Shown piece by piece: positions 1-11,312 of a stretch of DNA of 64,000 nucleotides. A program made the position numbers and the translations under genes. Source of the DNA: Paenibacillus faecis (GTDB taxonomy: Bacteria > Bacillota > Bacilli > Paenibacillales > Paenibacillaceae); assembly GCF_008084145.1 (NCBI RefSeq), contig NZ_VSDO01000004.1, positions 62,001 to 126,000 of the forward strand, read 5' to 3'. The notes beneath the pieces were generated by a model. It was not told the origin of the DNA. It did no database searches and saw nothing but the letters and a program-made list of their open reading frames with translations. How positions within the stretch are numbered: position 1 is the first letter of the stretch; each line of letters starts with the position of its first letter.

Positions 1-689
1 ATACCGGACTGATTACCGGATTTAAAATTTCGGTGCTTCGGACGGTTGTCGGTACGCTGGCGGGTCTGGTCAGCGGTTCGATGGTCGCCTATACGCTGGC
101 CCGGAGGGATTTTCAAGGGAGACGGTTTGTATCGGTATTTCTGGCGATCACGATGTACGTGTCCGGAGGCCTGATCCCGGGGTTCATCCTGATCCGAAAC
201 CTGGACCTGATCAATACGTTCGCCGTCTATATTCTGCCCGGACTCGTAAGCGCCTTCAATATTTTCGTCATCCGGTCGTTCATCGACGGGATTCCTTACG
301 CGCTTCAAGAATCGGCCAAACTGGACGGGGCGAACGACTTTACGATTTACTGGCGGGTCATCCTTCCGCTCTGCAAGCCCGCGTTGGCTACGGTCGCCTT
401 GTTTCTGGCGGTCGGGCAGTGGAACTCCTGGTTCGATACTTACCTGTTCAACGGTTCCAACGATAGTCTGACCACGCTGCAGTATGAACTGATGAAAGTG
501 CTGCAAAGCACCACGACGAACGCCAACAACGTCAGGGGCGACAATATGAACCAACTGATGGCCCAGGTGTCGCCGGATTCCGTGAAAATGGCGATCACGA
601 TTGTCGCAACCGTTCCGATTCTCATCGTGTACCCGTTTTTGCAGAAATACTTCGTCAAAGGGATGACGCTAGGCGCTGTGAAAAGCTGA
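1..689 (+). CDS. Carbohydrate ABC transporter permease (MalG/LplC type), 5' end cut off
   Basis: This is an inner-membrane permease subunit of a CUT1-family sugar importer. The frame is open from base 3, so the true start lies before the window. The visible part has several hydrophobic spans and the EAA cytoplasmic loop (QESAKLDGA, about position 300-345) that docks on the ATPase. It ends with a motif common in Paenibacillus LplC-type permeases (FVKGMTLGAVKS). A binding lipoprotein follows 50 bases later in the same direction, so the two form the end of one import operon whose other permease is upstream. The substrate cannot be named from sequence; complex oligosaccharides are usual for this subfamily. 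Confidence 0.9.
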   Translation, partial: TGLITGFKISVLRTVVGTLAGLVSGSMVAYTLARRDFQGRRFVSVFLAITMYVSGGLIPGFILIRNLDLINTFAVYILPGLVSAFNIFVIRSFIDGIPYALQESAKLDGANDFTIYWRVILPLCKPALATVALFLAVGQWNSWFDTYLFNGSNDSLTTLQYELMKVLQSTTTNANNVRGDNMNQLMAQVSPDSVKMAITIVATVPILIVYPFLQKYFVKGMTLGAVKS

Positions 690-739
690 GTCAAAGACTT
701 GTTCAAACCTAATTATTGAAAAAGGAAGTGGAAGCGACT

Positions 740-2446
740 ATGAAGATGCATTCCAAACGGACGGCCGTTTCTTTACTGGCAGCCGCGCTCTTGTTAGGCC
801 AACTCGTCGGCTGCAGCGGGGGCTCCAAATCAGGTGAAGGCCATGGGGCCAACCCGGCCGGCAGCGGGTCCGGAGCGGGGCCGGTTACGCTGACCTATTT
901 TTCCGAAGACGCAAGCTCCAACTGGAACAACATGCAGGACCGGATCGGGAAGGTCATTACGGAAAAAACCGGTGTCACTCTGGATGCCGAATTTGCCGTA
1001 GGCGATCCCGTACAAAAGGTATCGATCATGGCGGCGACCGGAGAGGTTCCGGATCTGATCGCCGCGAAGGCGGACCTGGGCAAATTGGTTGACGTCGGCG
1101 CGGTTCTGGACCTGACCGATTTGATCGAGGAGCATGCCCCGAACATCAAAAAAATGTTGGGCGACAAAATGGTCCGCGCCAAATACAGTCTGGAGGACCC
1201 GGCGATCTATGCGATTCCGACCTGGTCCGCGGTCGACGAGCGCAAGCTCAAACCGGATTACGGGTTCCAATTGCAGCACCGGGTCGTCAAAGAAGCAGGT
1301 TACCCGGAAATCCGTACGGTCCAGGATTACGAGAAGGTCATTAAGGATTATTTGGCCAAACATCCGACGGATGAGAACGGCAACAAAAATATCGGGTTAA
1401 CGCTCAATGCGGATGATTGGCATATGTATCAGGTGACGAATATGGGCTTCTTTACGACAGGCGCGCCGGATGACGGCGAATACTTCGTCGACCAGGAGAC
1501 CTTTGACGTGACTTACCATTTCCGCCGCCCGGAGGAACGGGAGTATTTCCGCTGGCTTAATCACATGAATGATATCGGACTGCTGGATAAGGAGAGTTTT
1601 GTGCAGAAGACGGACCAGTTCAAAGCCAAGGTCGCTTCCGGCCGGGTGCTCGGTCTGATCGATCCGGCATGGGACTATGGCGAGGCGCAGCAGGCTCTGA
1701 AGTCGGCCGGGAAATTCGACCAGACCTACGGCCACTATCCGGTTACGATGTCCAAGGAGTACAAGGATACCAGCTTCTGGCCGGCCGGCTTTGATGGCGG
1801 CTACGGAATAGCGATTTCCAGCAAGTGCAAGGACCCTGTCAAGGCGATCAAGTTTCTGGATTACTTGGCCTCGGAAGAAGGGCAAATTCTTATAAATTGG
1901 GGTATTGAAGGAACGGACTACATCGTTAAAGACGGCAAAAGAATCGTACCCCCGGAAGTCCAGCAAAAAATGGACAAGGAGGGCAACACTTATTTGAAGG
2001 AATCCGGGCTCGGGCTGTATTGGAACCTTACGGTCCACTACGGAGACGGGATCAAGGACTCCACCGGGAATTACTTCACCAAGAACAACAACGAGTTATT
2101 GGCCGCTACTTACAGCGAACCGGAGAAGGAAGCGCTGGCGGCCTACAAGATCGAACATTGGCGGGATCTGTTCCCGAAAGAGGAGGAATTCCCGGAAAGA
2201 AAAGCGGGGGCCGCTTACAACATCGCCCTGCCTAGCGACAATATAGCCAATATTCTGGGTGCGAAAATGAAGGATGTTACGTGGAAGCGGATTCCGGAAG
2301 CGATTATGGCCAAACCGGAACAGTTCGACAAAATCTGGGACGATTATATGGCGGAATTGGAAAAGGCCGGTGTGGAAGAGATGGAAGAGGCTTACGGCCA
2401 ATTCGTCAAAGACAGAGTTAAGCTGTGGAACGGTGAAAGCAAATAG
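740..2446 (+). CDS. Extracellular sugar-binding lipoprotein (LplA-like)
   Basis: This is the solute-binding protein of the importer whose permease precedes it. It is 568 residues long, the large LplA type. I chose ATG 740 because AAAGGAAGTGG lies just upstream; the in-frame TTG at 716 would add eight residues before a normal lipoprotein signal. The signal peptide ends in a lipobox (LVGC, Cys 25), followed by a Gly/Ser-rich linker, so the mature protein is lipid-anchored outside the membrane. Two terminator-like hairpins follow, so it is the last gene of its operon. Function is from family resemblance; the ligand is unknown. Confidence 0.88.
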   Translation: MKMHSKRTAVSLLAAALLLGQLVGCSGGSKSGEGHGANPAGSGSGAGPVTLTYFSEDASSNWNNMQDRIGKVITEKTGVTLDAEFAVGDPVQKVSIMAATGEVPDLIAAKADLGKLVDVGAVLDLTDLIEEHAPNIKKMLGDKMVRAKYSLEDPAIYAIPTWSAVDERKLKPDYGFQLQHRVVKEAGYPEIRTVQDYEKVIKDYLAKHPTDENGNKNIGLTLNADDWHMYQVTNMGFFTTGAPDDGEYFVDQETFDVTYHFRRPEEREYFRWLNHMNDIGLLDKESFVQKTDQFKAKVASGRVLGLIDPAWDYGEAQQALKSAGKFDQTYGHYPVTMSKEYKDTSFWPAGFDGGYGIAISSKCKDPVKAIKFLDYLASEEGQILINWGIEGTDYIVKDGKRIVPPEVQQKMDKEGNTYLKESGLGLYWNLTVHYGDGIKDSTGNYFTKNNNELLAATYSEPEKEALAAYKIEHWRDLFPKEEEFPERKAGAAYNIALPSDNIANILGAKMKDVTWKRIPEAIMAKPEQFDKIWDDYMAELEKAGVEEMEEAYGQFVKDRVKLWNGESK

Positions 2447-2506
2447 TATCTAACTAATATTAGAGGCATTACTTGATTCATTCCCCTGGAATAGGTTTAA
2501 TGAGGG

Positions 2507-2536
2507 GGGAGGGGGATGAGCACCCCTCCCTTTTTT
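2507..2536 (+). terminator. Rho-independent terminator of the sugar importer operon
   Basis: Arms GGGAGGGG (2507-2514) and CCCCTCCC (2523-2530) with an 8-base loop are followed by six T residues. Confidence 0.8.
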
Positions 2537-2584
2537 AGCGTCTCGCCGCCGAAGTCATCGGCTTAAGAAATATGTAGAACATAG

Positions 2585-2641
2585 TCTCCTTTTGCAGAGA
2601 ATAGATCAAAAGTCTATTACCGTCGAAAGGAGATTTTTTTT
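2585..2641 (+). terminator. Second, nested terminator-like hairpin
   Basis: An outer stem TCTCCTTT (2585-2592) / AAAGGAGA (2626-2633) encloses an inner stem AATAGA/TCTATT with a 7-base loop (2600-2618). Eight T residues follow. It lies between the importer operon and the cggR promoter, so it may be a back-up terminator or the 3' end of a short RNA. Confidence 0.6.
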
Positions 2642-2699
2642 GTCCGTACGGCCCGATGAATAAGCGGGTGGAAGATTGTCAATTATACGGACGTCAGGC

Positions 2700-2728
2700 T
2701 TGCAACCGATGAAGAAATTGGTTAAAAT
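2700..2728 (+). promoter_or_regulatory. Sigma-A promoter of the cggR-gapA operon
   Basis: TTGCAA (2700-2705) and TAAAAT (2723-2728) are separated by exactly 17 bases. The start point would fall about 2735, at the edge of the proposed CggR operator. Confidence 0.7.
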
Positions 2729-2733
2729 ATTAG

Positions 2734-2773
2734 TGGGACTTAAAAAGTTAACCCGGGACATTTTAAGGCCAAG
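2734..2773 (+). promoter_or_regulatory. Probable CggR operator (two direct repeats)
   Basis: TGGGAC (2734-2739) and CGGGAC (2754-2759) are direct repeats exactly 20 bases apart, just downstream of the -10 box. The Bacillus subtilis CggR operator has two CGGGAC repeats with the same 20-base period in the same position. Its TGTC parts are not well kept here. Confidence 0.65.
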
Positions 2774-2813
2774 GAGAAGGAGAGAGAAGACGAAGCTTGC
2801 AGGAGTGGAAAGC

Positions 2814-3878
2814 ATGCGAACTATTTTAGAAATGCAAAAGCAGCTTCTTCCTGATCTCATGGAAATTCTCAAGAAAAGGTACACCATTCTTCACCAGATC
2901 TTGTTGTCGGATGTGGTCGGCCGCAGAACGCTTGCGGTGTCCCTGAACATGACGGAACGAGTGTTGCGGGCCGAGACGGATCTCCTGAAGGCTCAGGGCC
3001 TGATTGAAATCGAGAATATAGGCATGAGAATCAGTGATTCGGGCAGAAAACTGCTGGAGGATCTGGAGCCGGTAGTGAAGGAAATCTTCGGATTGTCCGA
3101 GTTGGAAGAAAGAATCCGAGAAGCCTTCGGACTTCGCAAAGTGGTGATTGTTCCCGGCGACAGCGAAGCCTCCCCGCTGACCAAGAAAGAGCTTGGCCGA
3201 GCGGGAGCCAAAGCGCTGCTCGGCGTTATGCGCAGCGAGGACGTTGTTGCGGTGACCGGAGGCACTACGATTGCCGAAGTCGCGGAGCAATTGAGTCCCC
3301 CGACGGGCTTGTCGCTCAAGCAGAGCTGGTTCGTACCGGCGCGGGGCGGACTGGGGGAAAGCCTGGAAATCCAGGCGAACACCATTGCTTCCGGCATGGC
3401 CAAACGGGTCGGAGCGGGCTACCGTCTGCTGCATGTGCCCGATTTGCTCGGCAAGGAAGCGTATGAATCGCTGGTGGGCGACCCGAACATCCAGGACATC
3501 GTGGAGATGATCCGCAAAGCGCGGATCGTGGTTCATGGCATCGGAGATGCTATGGAGATGGCGCGGCGCCGCAAGCTGGAGGAGTCGATGGTACAGGAAC
3601 TGCAGAACGAGGGCGCGCTCGCGGAATCATTCGGTTACTATTTTAATGAGGATGGCGTCGTTGTTCACAAAATGCTGACCCTGGGTCTCCGCCTGGAAGA
3701 TATCCGACGGACCGAAACGGTCATCGGCATCGCGGGCGGCAGAAGCAAAGCGAAGGCGATCCTGGCGGTACTGCTGTTCGGACAGGAGGATATCCTTGTC
3801 ACGGACGAAGCCGCGGCCGAGGATATCGTGAAGGAACTCGAGCGAGTCAAGAGTTTGAACAAGAACACGGAACTATAA
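2814..3878 (+). CDS. cggR: Central glycolytic genes regulator CggR
   Basis: CggR is a SorC/DeoR-type repressor of the triose part of glycolysis; fructose-1,6-bisphosphate is the known inducer in B. subtilis. I start it at ATG 2814, preceded by AGGAGTGG (2801-2808), giving 354 residues. The longer frame from 2676 would run through the promoter and operator. The N-terminal winged helix-turn-helix covers about residues 20-95 and the effector domain the rest, with a phosphosugar-isomerase-like fold including VTGGTTIAEVA and GIAGGRSKA. gapA follows 88 bases later, as in other Bacillota. The operator ahead of it implies autoregulation. Confidence 0.93.
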   Translation: MRTILEMQKQLLPDLMEILKKRYTILHQILLSDVVGRRTLAVSLNMTERVLRAETDLLKAQGLIEIENIGMRISDSGRKLLEDLEPVVKEIFGLSELEERIREAFGLRKVVIVPGDSEASPLTKKELGRAGAKALLGVMRSEDVVAVTGGTTIAEVAEQLSPPTGLSLKQSWFVPARGGLGESLEIQANTIASGMAKRVGAGYRLLHVPDLLGKEAYESLVGDPNIQDIVEMIRKARIVVHGIGDAMEMARRRKLEESMVQELQNEGALAESFGYYFNEDGVVVHKMLTLGLRLEDIRRTETVIGIAGGRSKAKAILAVLLFGQEDILVTDEAAAEDIVKELERVKSLNKNTEL

Positions 3879-3909
3879 ACCAAGCGAATTGCTGAACCTG
3901 TTTACTCAT

Positions 3910-3928
3910 GACGGGTACTTCACCCGTC
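3910..3928 (+). promoter_or_regulatory. Hairpin between cggR and gapA (possible mRNA processing or stability element)
   Basis: GACGGG (3910-3915) and CCCGTC (3923-3928) form a stem with a 7-base loop, followed by an A-rich single strand and the gapA ribosome binding site. In B. subtilis the cggR-gapA message is cut between the two genes and a 5' stem-loop stabilises gapA. This could be the counterpart here. Confidence 0.45.
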
Positions 3929-3966
3929 TTGAATAATAAAAAAAAGAACACTGGGAGGATCTATTC

Positions 3967-4977
3967 ATGAGTGTAAAAGTTGGTATTAACGGTTTTGGAC
4001 GTATCGGACGCCTGGCTTTCCGCCGTATTCAAAACGTGGAAGGCATCGAAGTAGTAGCAATCAATGACCTGACAGACGCTAAAATGTTGGCTCATTTGTT
4101 GAAATATGACACGACTCAAGGCAAATTCGACGGCGAAGTTGAAGTGCATGACGGCTTCTTCAAAGTCAACGGCAAAGAAGTTAAAGTACTGGCAAACCGC
4201 AACCCTGAAGAACTTCCTTGGGGCGAGTTGGGCGTAGACATCGTTCTGGAGTGCACAGGCTTCTTCACAACGAAAGAAAAAGCCGAGCTACACCTGAAAG
4301 GCGGAGCGAAGAAAGTCGTTATCTCCGCACCAGCTACCGGCGACATGAAAACGGTCGTTTACAACGTAAACCATGAAATCCTTGACGGTACGGAAACCGT
4401 TATTTCCGGTGCTTCTTGTACTACTAACTGCTTGGCTCCTATGGCTAAAGTCCTTCAAGACAAATTCGGCATCGTTGAAGGCTTGATGACTACGATCCAT
4501 GCTTACACCGGCGACCAAAACACGCTGGATGCTCCTCATGCGAAAGGCGATTTCCGTCGCGCTCGTGCAGCTGCTGAGAACATCATCCCTAACACAACGG
4601 GTGCCGCTAAAGCGATCGGTCTGGTTATTCCGGAACTGCAAGGCAAACTGGACGGAGCTGCACAACGCGTGCCTGTACCGACTGGTTCCTTGACTGAGCT
4701 CGTTACAGTTCTTGAGAAGAAAGTAACCGCAGCTGAAGTTAACGAAGCTATGAAGGCGGCTTCCGATCCAGAAACTTACGGCTACACCGAAGACGAAATC
4801 GTATCTTCGGACATCAAGGGCATGACTTTCGGTTCCCTGTTCGACGCTACGCAAACTAAAGTATTGACCGTCGGCGACAAACAACTGGTTAAAACCGTTG
4901 CTTGGTACGACAACGAAATGTCCTACACCGCTCAATTGGTTCGTACTTTGGAATACTTCGCAAAAAAAGTTAAGTAA
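3967..4977 (+). CDS. gapA: Glyceraldehyde-3-phosphate dehydrogenase, NAD-dependent, type I
   Basis: It oxidises glyceraldehyde-3-phosphate to 1,3-bisphosphoglycerate with NAD and phosphate in the cytoplasm. At 336 residues it has the normal length. The N-terminal Rossmann motif ([11 protein letters not shown]) and the catalytic cysteine in [12 protein letters not shown] are intact, as is the C-terminal WYDNEMSY motif. GGGAGG precedes ATG 3967. The codons are strongly biased to a small T- and A-ending set compared with pgk and gpmI, as expected for one of the most expressed proteins. Hairpins sit on both sides of the gene. Confidence 0.98.
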   Translation: MSVKVGINGFGRIGRLAFRRIQNVEGIEVVAINDLTDAKMLAHLLKYDTTQGKFDGEVEVHDGFFKVNGKEVKVLANRNPEELPWGELGVDIVLECTGFFTTKEKAELHLKGGAKKVVISAPATGDMKTVVYNVNHEILDGTETVISGASCTTNCLAPMAKVLQDKFGIVEGLMTTIHAYTGDQNTLDAPHAKGDFRRARAAAENIIPNTTGAAKAIGLVIPELQGKLDGAAQRVPVPTGSLTELVTVLEKKVTAAEVNEAMKAASDPETYGYTEDEIVSSDIKGMTFGSLFDATQTKVLTVGDKQLVKTVAWYDNEMSYTAQLVRTLEYFAKKVK

Positions 4978-5001
4978 TTCCCGATTTCTTTGATAATCAC
5001 G

Positions 5002-5039
5002 CCAAAGAGGAGCAACCTGTGTAAGGGACTCCTCTTTGG
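5002..5039 (+). terminator. Long hairpin after gapA (partial terminator or 3' stabiliser)
   Basis: CCAAAGAGGAG (5002-5012) pairs perfectly with CTCCTCTTTGG (5029-5039). The T tract after it is poor, so read-through into pgk is likely. It probably protects the 3' end of a gapA message. Confidence 0.6.
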
Positions 5040-5215
5040 TTCATGAATTTTTGTTTTACCGACATTCACACACACCTTTTATAGAATATATAGAGAAGCA
5101 ATACCGCTTAGGAGAGAAATCAAGAGTCGAAGTAGTATAGCCGGAAGTGCGCAGCGCGACTGACTGTGCCGAGTGCATCAAAGCGCCGCGCTTACCTATT
5201 AGGAGGAACGTGGAG

Positions 5216-6397
5216 ATGAACAAGAAAAGTGTACGTGATGTGGAAGTAACCGGCAAACGCGTGTTTGTCCGCGTGGATTTCAATGTGCCGATGCAAGACG
5301 GCCAAATTACCGACGATACCCGGATTCGCGAAACGCTGCCGACGATCAAGTATCTGATCGAAAACGGCGCGAAAGTGATTTTGGCAAGCCACCTGGGCCG
5401 TCCGAAAGGCCAAGTGAACGAGGATATGCGTTTGACGCTTCCTGCGAAACGCCTCGGCGAACTGCTTGGCAAGGAAGTGGCCAAGGCCGATGAAGCGATC
5501 GGCGATGCCGTAAAAGCGAAAGTAGCCGCTATGAACAATGGCGACGTGCTCGTGCTTGAAAACGTCCGTTTCTATCCGGGCGAAGAAAAGAATGATCCGG
5601 AACTGGCCAAACAATTCGCGGAACTGGCCGATCTGTTCGTGAACGACGCTTTCGGCGCCGCTCACCGCGCTCATGCTTCCACGGAAGGCATCGCGCACTA
5701 CTTGCCTGCGGTATCCGGTTTGTTGATGGAGAAGGAACTTTCCGTTCTCGGCAAAGCGCTGTCGAATCCGGACCGTCCTTTTACGGCCATCATCGGCGGT
5801 TCCAAGGTCAAAGACAAAATCGACGTTATCGACAACCTGCTTAACATTGCGGACAACGTGTTGATCGGCGGCGGATTGACTTATACCTTCTTCAAGGCTC
5901 AAGGCTATGAAATCGGTCAATCGCTGTTGGACGATAGCAAGCTTGACGTCGCTCTCGGTTTTATCGAAAAAGCGAAAAAGCTGGGCAAGAACTTCGTGCT
6001 TCCGGTTGACGTTGTGATCGCTGATGACTTCAGCGCCAATGCAAACCACAGAGTGGCCGACATCGACAGCATCCCGGCCGACTGGGAAGGCGTGGACATC
6101 GGACCGAAAACCCGCGCGAAATATGCCGAAATCATCAAGAACTCCAAGCTGGTCGTTTGGAACGGACCGATGGGCGTGTTCGAAATCGATATTTTCGCGA
6201 ACGGTACCAAAGAAGTGGCTGAAGCTTGCGCCACAACCCAGGGCTACACCATCATCGGCGGCGGTGATTCCGCGGCTGCGGCCGAGAAATTCAAGCTGGC
6301 CGACAAAATGGACCACATCTCCACCGGCGGCGGCGCATCCCTCGAATTTATGGAAGGCAAAGCGCTTCCGGGCGTCGTGGCTCTGAACGATAAATAA
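5216..6397 (+). CDS. pgk: Phosphoglycerate kinase
   Basis: It transfers phosphate from 1,3-bisphosphoglycerate to ADP. I start it at ATG 5216, six bases after AGGAGGAACG, giving 393 residues, the usual length; the frame from 5147 has no ribosome site. The N-terminal substrate motif (RVDFNVP) and SHLGRPKG are present, as are the nucleotide-binding GGSKVKDKI and the C-terminal GGGDSAAA. About 240 bases separate it from gapA, enough for its own promoter, though I could not identify a convincing one. Confidence 0.97.
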   Translation: MNKKSVRDVEVTGKRVFVRVDFNVPMQDGQITDDTRIRETLPTIKYLIENGAKVILASHLGRPKGQVNEDMRLTLPAKRLGELLGKEVAKADEAIGDAVKAKVAAMNNGDVLVLENVRFYPGEEKNDPELAKQFAELADLFVNDAFGAAHRAHASTEGIAHYLPAVSGLLMEKELSVLGKALSNPDRPFTAIIGGSKVKDKIDVIDNLLNIADNVLIGGGLTYTFFKAQGYEIGQSLLDDSKLDVALGFIEKAKKLGKNFVLPVDVVIADDFSANANHRVADIDSIPADWEGVDIGPKTRAKYAEIIKNSKLVVWNGPMGVFEIDIFANGTKEVAEACATTQGYTIIGGGDSAAAAEKFKLADKMDHISTGGGASLEFMEGKALPGVVALNDK

Positions 6398-7195
<798 letters not shown>

Positions 7196-7196
7196 G

Positions 7197-8744
7197 ATGG
7201 CCACTCCAAAACCTGTAGCATTGATTATCATGGACGGCTTCGGACTTCGGAACACGGTGGAAGGCAACGCGGTCGCACAAGCGAACAAGCCGAATTATGA
7301 CCGCTATCTGAAGCAGTATCCGAATACGACCCTGACGGCTTGCGGCGAAGCGGTGGGCTTGCCGGAAGGCCAAATGGGGAACTCCGAAGTAGGACACTTG
7401 AACATCGGCGCCGGACGGATCGTTTATCAGGACCTGACCCGGATCTCCAAATCGATTCGCGAGGGCGAGTTCTTCCAGAACGAAACGCTGGTGAACGCGG
7501 TTCGCAGCGCCAAGTCCAAAGGCAAGAAACTGCACCTGTACGGGCTTCTTTCCGACGGCGGCGTGCACAGCCACATCGACCATATGTTCGCGATGCTCGA
7601 CCTTGCCAAGAAAGAAGATATGCAGGAAGTGTATATCCACGCTTTCCTGGATGGCCGGGACGTGGCGCCGGACAGCGCGAAGGGCTTTATCGAGCGCCTG
7701 ATCGCCAAGATCGAAGAAGTCGGCGTCGGTAAAATCGCGACGGTTCAAGGCCGTTACTATGCGATGGACCGCGACAAACGCTGGGATCGCGTCGAGAAAT
7801 CGTACCGGGCCATGGTTTATGGCGAAGGTCCGAGATACACCGACCCGATCACCGCGGTAACGGAATCGTACGAGAAATCGGTGTTCGACGAGTTCGTCAT
7901 GCCGACTGTTATCGTAGACGGACATGACCAGCCGATCGCGCTGGTGGAAAGCGGCGATTCCGTCGTATTCCTGAACTTCCGTCCCGACCGGGCGATTCAG
8001 CTGTCGAACGTGTTCACGAACAAAGACTTCCAAGGTTTTGACCGCGGACCGAAATTCCCTAAGGATCTGCACTTTGTGTGCTTGACGCTGTTTGCGGAAA
8101 CGGTGGAAGGCTATGTCGCTTACAAGCCGAAGGATCTCGACAACACGTTTGGCGAAGTGCTCGTGCAGCACGGCAAGAAGCAGCTTCGCATCGCGGAGAC
8201 GGAAAAGTATCCGCACGTCACCTTCTTTTTCAGCGGCGGTCGCGACGTTGAGCTTCCGGGCGAAACCCGCGTCCTGATCAACTCGCCTAAAGTGGCGACG
8301 TATGACCTGAAGCCGGAGATGAGCGCTTATGAAGTGGCCGAAGCTTGCGTGAAGGAAATTGAAGCCGACAAGCATGACGCCATTATCCTGAACTTCGCCA
8401 ATCCGGACATGGTCGGACACTCCGGCATGCTGGAGCCGACGAAGAAGGCGGTCGAAGTGACCGACGAGTGCGTAGGCAAAGTGGTCGACGCCGTCAAGGC
8501 CAAAGGCGGGGTCGTCGTGATCATCGCCGACCACGGCAACGCGGACATGGTGTTCGACGAGAACGGCCGTCCGTTTACCGCGCACACGACCAACCCGGTT
8601 CCGTTTATCGTCACCGACGAGAACTTGATTCTCCGCGAAAGCGGCATTTTGGCCGACGTGGCGCCGACGCTCCTCGATCTGATGGGGCTGCCGCAGCCGC
8701 CGGAAATGACCGGACAATCGATGATCGCTGGCCGCAAGGCATAG
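7197..8744 (+). CDS. gpmI: 2,3-bisphosphoglycerate-independent phosphoglycerate mutase
   Basis: This manganese enzyme of the alkaline phosphatase superfamily interconverts 3- and 2-phosphoglycerate. ATG 7197 follows the tpiA stop directly, and GAGGGGGC within tpiA supplies the ribosome site. The product has 515 residues, the normal size. Visible motifs are LIIMDGFG (metal Asp), the catalytic serine in [15 protein letters not shown], the FLDGRD and NFRPDRA substrate segments, and the metal ligands in ADHGNAD. Confidence 0.96.
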   Translation: MATPKPVALIIMDGFGLRNTVEGNAVAQANKPNYDRYLKQYPNTTLTACGEAVGLPEGQMGNSEVGHLNIGAGRIVYQDLTRISKSIREGEFFQNETLVNAVRSAKSKGKKLHLYGLLSDGGVHSHIDHMFAMLDLAKKEDMQEVYIHAFLDGRDVAPDSAKGFIERLIAKIEEVGVGKIATVQGRYYAMDRDKRWDRVEKSYRAMVYGEGPRYTDPITAVTESYEKSVFDEFVMPTVIVDGHDQPIALVESGDSVVFLNFRPDRAIQLSNVFTNKDFQGFDRGPKFPKDLHFVCLTLFAETVEGYVAYKPKDLDNTFGEVLVQHGKKQLRIAETEKYPHVTFFFSGGRDVELPGETRVLINSPKVATYDLKPEMSAYEVAEACVKEIEADKHDAIILNFANPDMVGHSGMLEPTKKAVEVTDECVGKVVDAVKAKGGVVVIIADHGNADMVFDENGRPFTAHTTNPVPFIVTDENLILRESGILADVAPTLLDLMGLPQPPEMTGQSMIAGRKA

Positions 8745-10100
<1,356 letters not shown>

Positions 10101-10113
10101 TCGAGCGTAAGAG

Positions 10114-10148
10114 AGACCTGCCAGCATGAAGCTGGCGGGTCTTTTTTT
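10114..10148 (+). terminator. Terminator of the glycolytic operon
   Basis: AGACCTGCCAGC pairs with GCTGGCGGGTCT (one G-T wobble) around a 5-base loop at 10126-10130, followed by seven T residues. Confidence 0.9.
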
Positions 10149-10331
10149 GTGTCTTCTGCTTCTAAGCCTTCCCGCCCATTTCCGCCCCCCTACTAGTCAC
10201 GCCGCCCGTTCTCCTAACCCGCCGATAAAACACTTTTCTCCACTAACTAATCTCCTACTTTCGCATGTACCATCCCAAGTCAATGCAGGGTACAATGGTA
10301 AAAAATTTAGACTTTTACTTTTGGAAGCGGG

Positions 10332-10697
10332 GTGGGAATTTTGGGACGCCTGTTTTTGGCGGTGATGGTTTTGTTCTCATGCTTTGTCGCGGGTTGCTCC
10401 GATCGGGCCGCTACAGGCAGTGGGGACTGGGCATATTCCTTCGTCCGGTGGCAGGGGGACAGTTATCGCGTTACGGAGGAAAGCGTGTCCGCGGCGGAAA
10501 TCGGGAAGAAGCTGGGCGAGGTGGAGCGTTTCTCGGATGACGAGAACTTCTCGGCCTCCGGCAGGTCGACCTGGTCTAACGCCTATCCGGCCGGGACCGA
10601 GTTTTTTGAAATTAGCGGCCATTCCAGTAACGATGCGATCGCGGTTAAGGTAGAGAAGGACGCGGAGACGGCGTACGTGAAGTTGGTACGGAAATGA
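10332..10697 (+). CDS. Small predicted lipoprotein of unknown function
   Basis: A 121-residue protein that I do not recognise. The N-terminus is hydrophobic and ends in a lipobox (FVAGC, Cys 22), so it is probably a lipid-anchored cell-surface protein. The rest is small, polar and probably beta-rich. The start is GTG 10332 or TTG 10341; GGAAGCGGGG lies just upstream of both. It has no operon partner: a terminator precedes it and a repeat region follows it. Confidence 0.65.
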   Translation: MGILGRLFLAVMVLFSCFVAGCSDRAATGSGDWAYSFVRWQGDSYRVTEESVSAAEIGKKLGEVERFSDDENFSASGRSTWSNAYPAGTEFFEISGHSSNDAIAVKVEKDAETAYVKLVRK

Positions 10698-10751
10698 GGA
10701 ATGGACTGGGGCCGTCTCGTCGCCCAGTCGATTTCTCGGGCTCCCCGCCGA

Positions 10752-11072
10752 AAATAGCGGCCTAATTGGCCGCTATTTCTCCTGATTTGTGCCAATTAGG
10801 CTTCGGGGCGGAAAAACTCGAGCAAATTTGCCGGCGGTCAACTCCGTTTTGAGGTAGTGGAGGTGAATAAGGGTCTTTTAAGGCGCTATTTTGTCGAATT
10901 TGGCTCTTCTGAACCGAATAGCGGCTTTTTAGGCGCTTATTTTTGGAAAAAAGCGGCCAAAACCCTGATTTGGGGTCCGCTCAAGGTAAATAAGGCCCTT
11001 TTTGACCGCTATTATGCCCGAAGAGCCGAATCAGGCCAAAATAACGGCCCAAAAGGCCGTTATTTTGGCAGT
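10752..11072. repeat. Extragenic repeat region with AATAGCGGCC palindromes, copy 1
   Basis: A perfect palindrome with 11-base arms (AAATAGCGGCC / GGCCGCTATTT, 10752-10778) is followed by about 230 bases rich in GCGGC-TATTT elements. The part from about 10860 matches, on the opposite strand, the region 61945-62200. One 28-base run (10882-10909) is identical to the reverse complement of 62105-62132. An open frame of 95 codons crosses it but is made only of repeat sequence. From here to 11313 I see no gene. Confidence 0.75.
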
Positions 11073-11312
11073 CGGCAACAGTCGGCAAGAGAAGCTGCGG
11101 GTATCAGGCCTAGTTCACCACGCGTCGCCAAAATCGGCGAATAAGTCTCATAAAGGCCGGCATGGTTAGAACCGATGTCAGTTTTAATGCGCACGTAAGC
11201 GGTCATGAAAAGGCCCTGTTTCTTTGTTCGGGTCCCAACGGCGCCTGCACACTACGGCCTGCACCTAACGTCCGCCTCCGCACTATCGCTGCCTCCTGCA
11301 CACTACCGCCGC

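Noticed and set aside
10126..10365. 79-codon frame with a hydrophobic start after eno
   Set aside because: It begins inside the transcription terminator of eno and has no ribosome site.
10857..11144. 95-codon frame in the repeat region
   Set aside because: It consists of the dispersed AATAGCGGC repeat and has no start signal.
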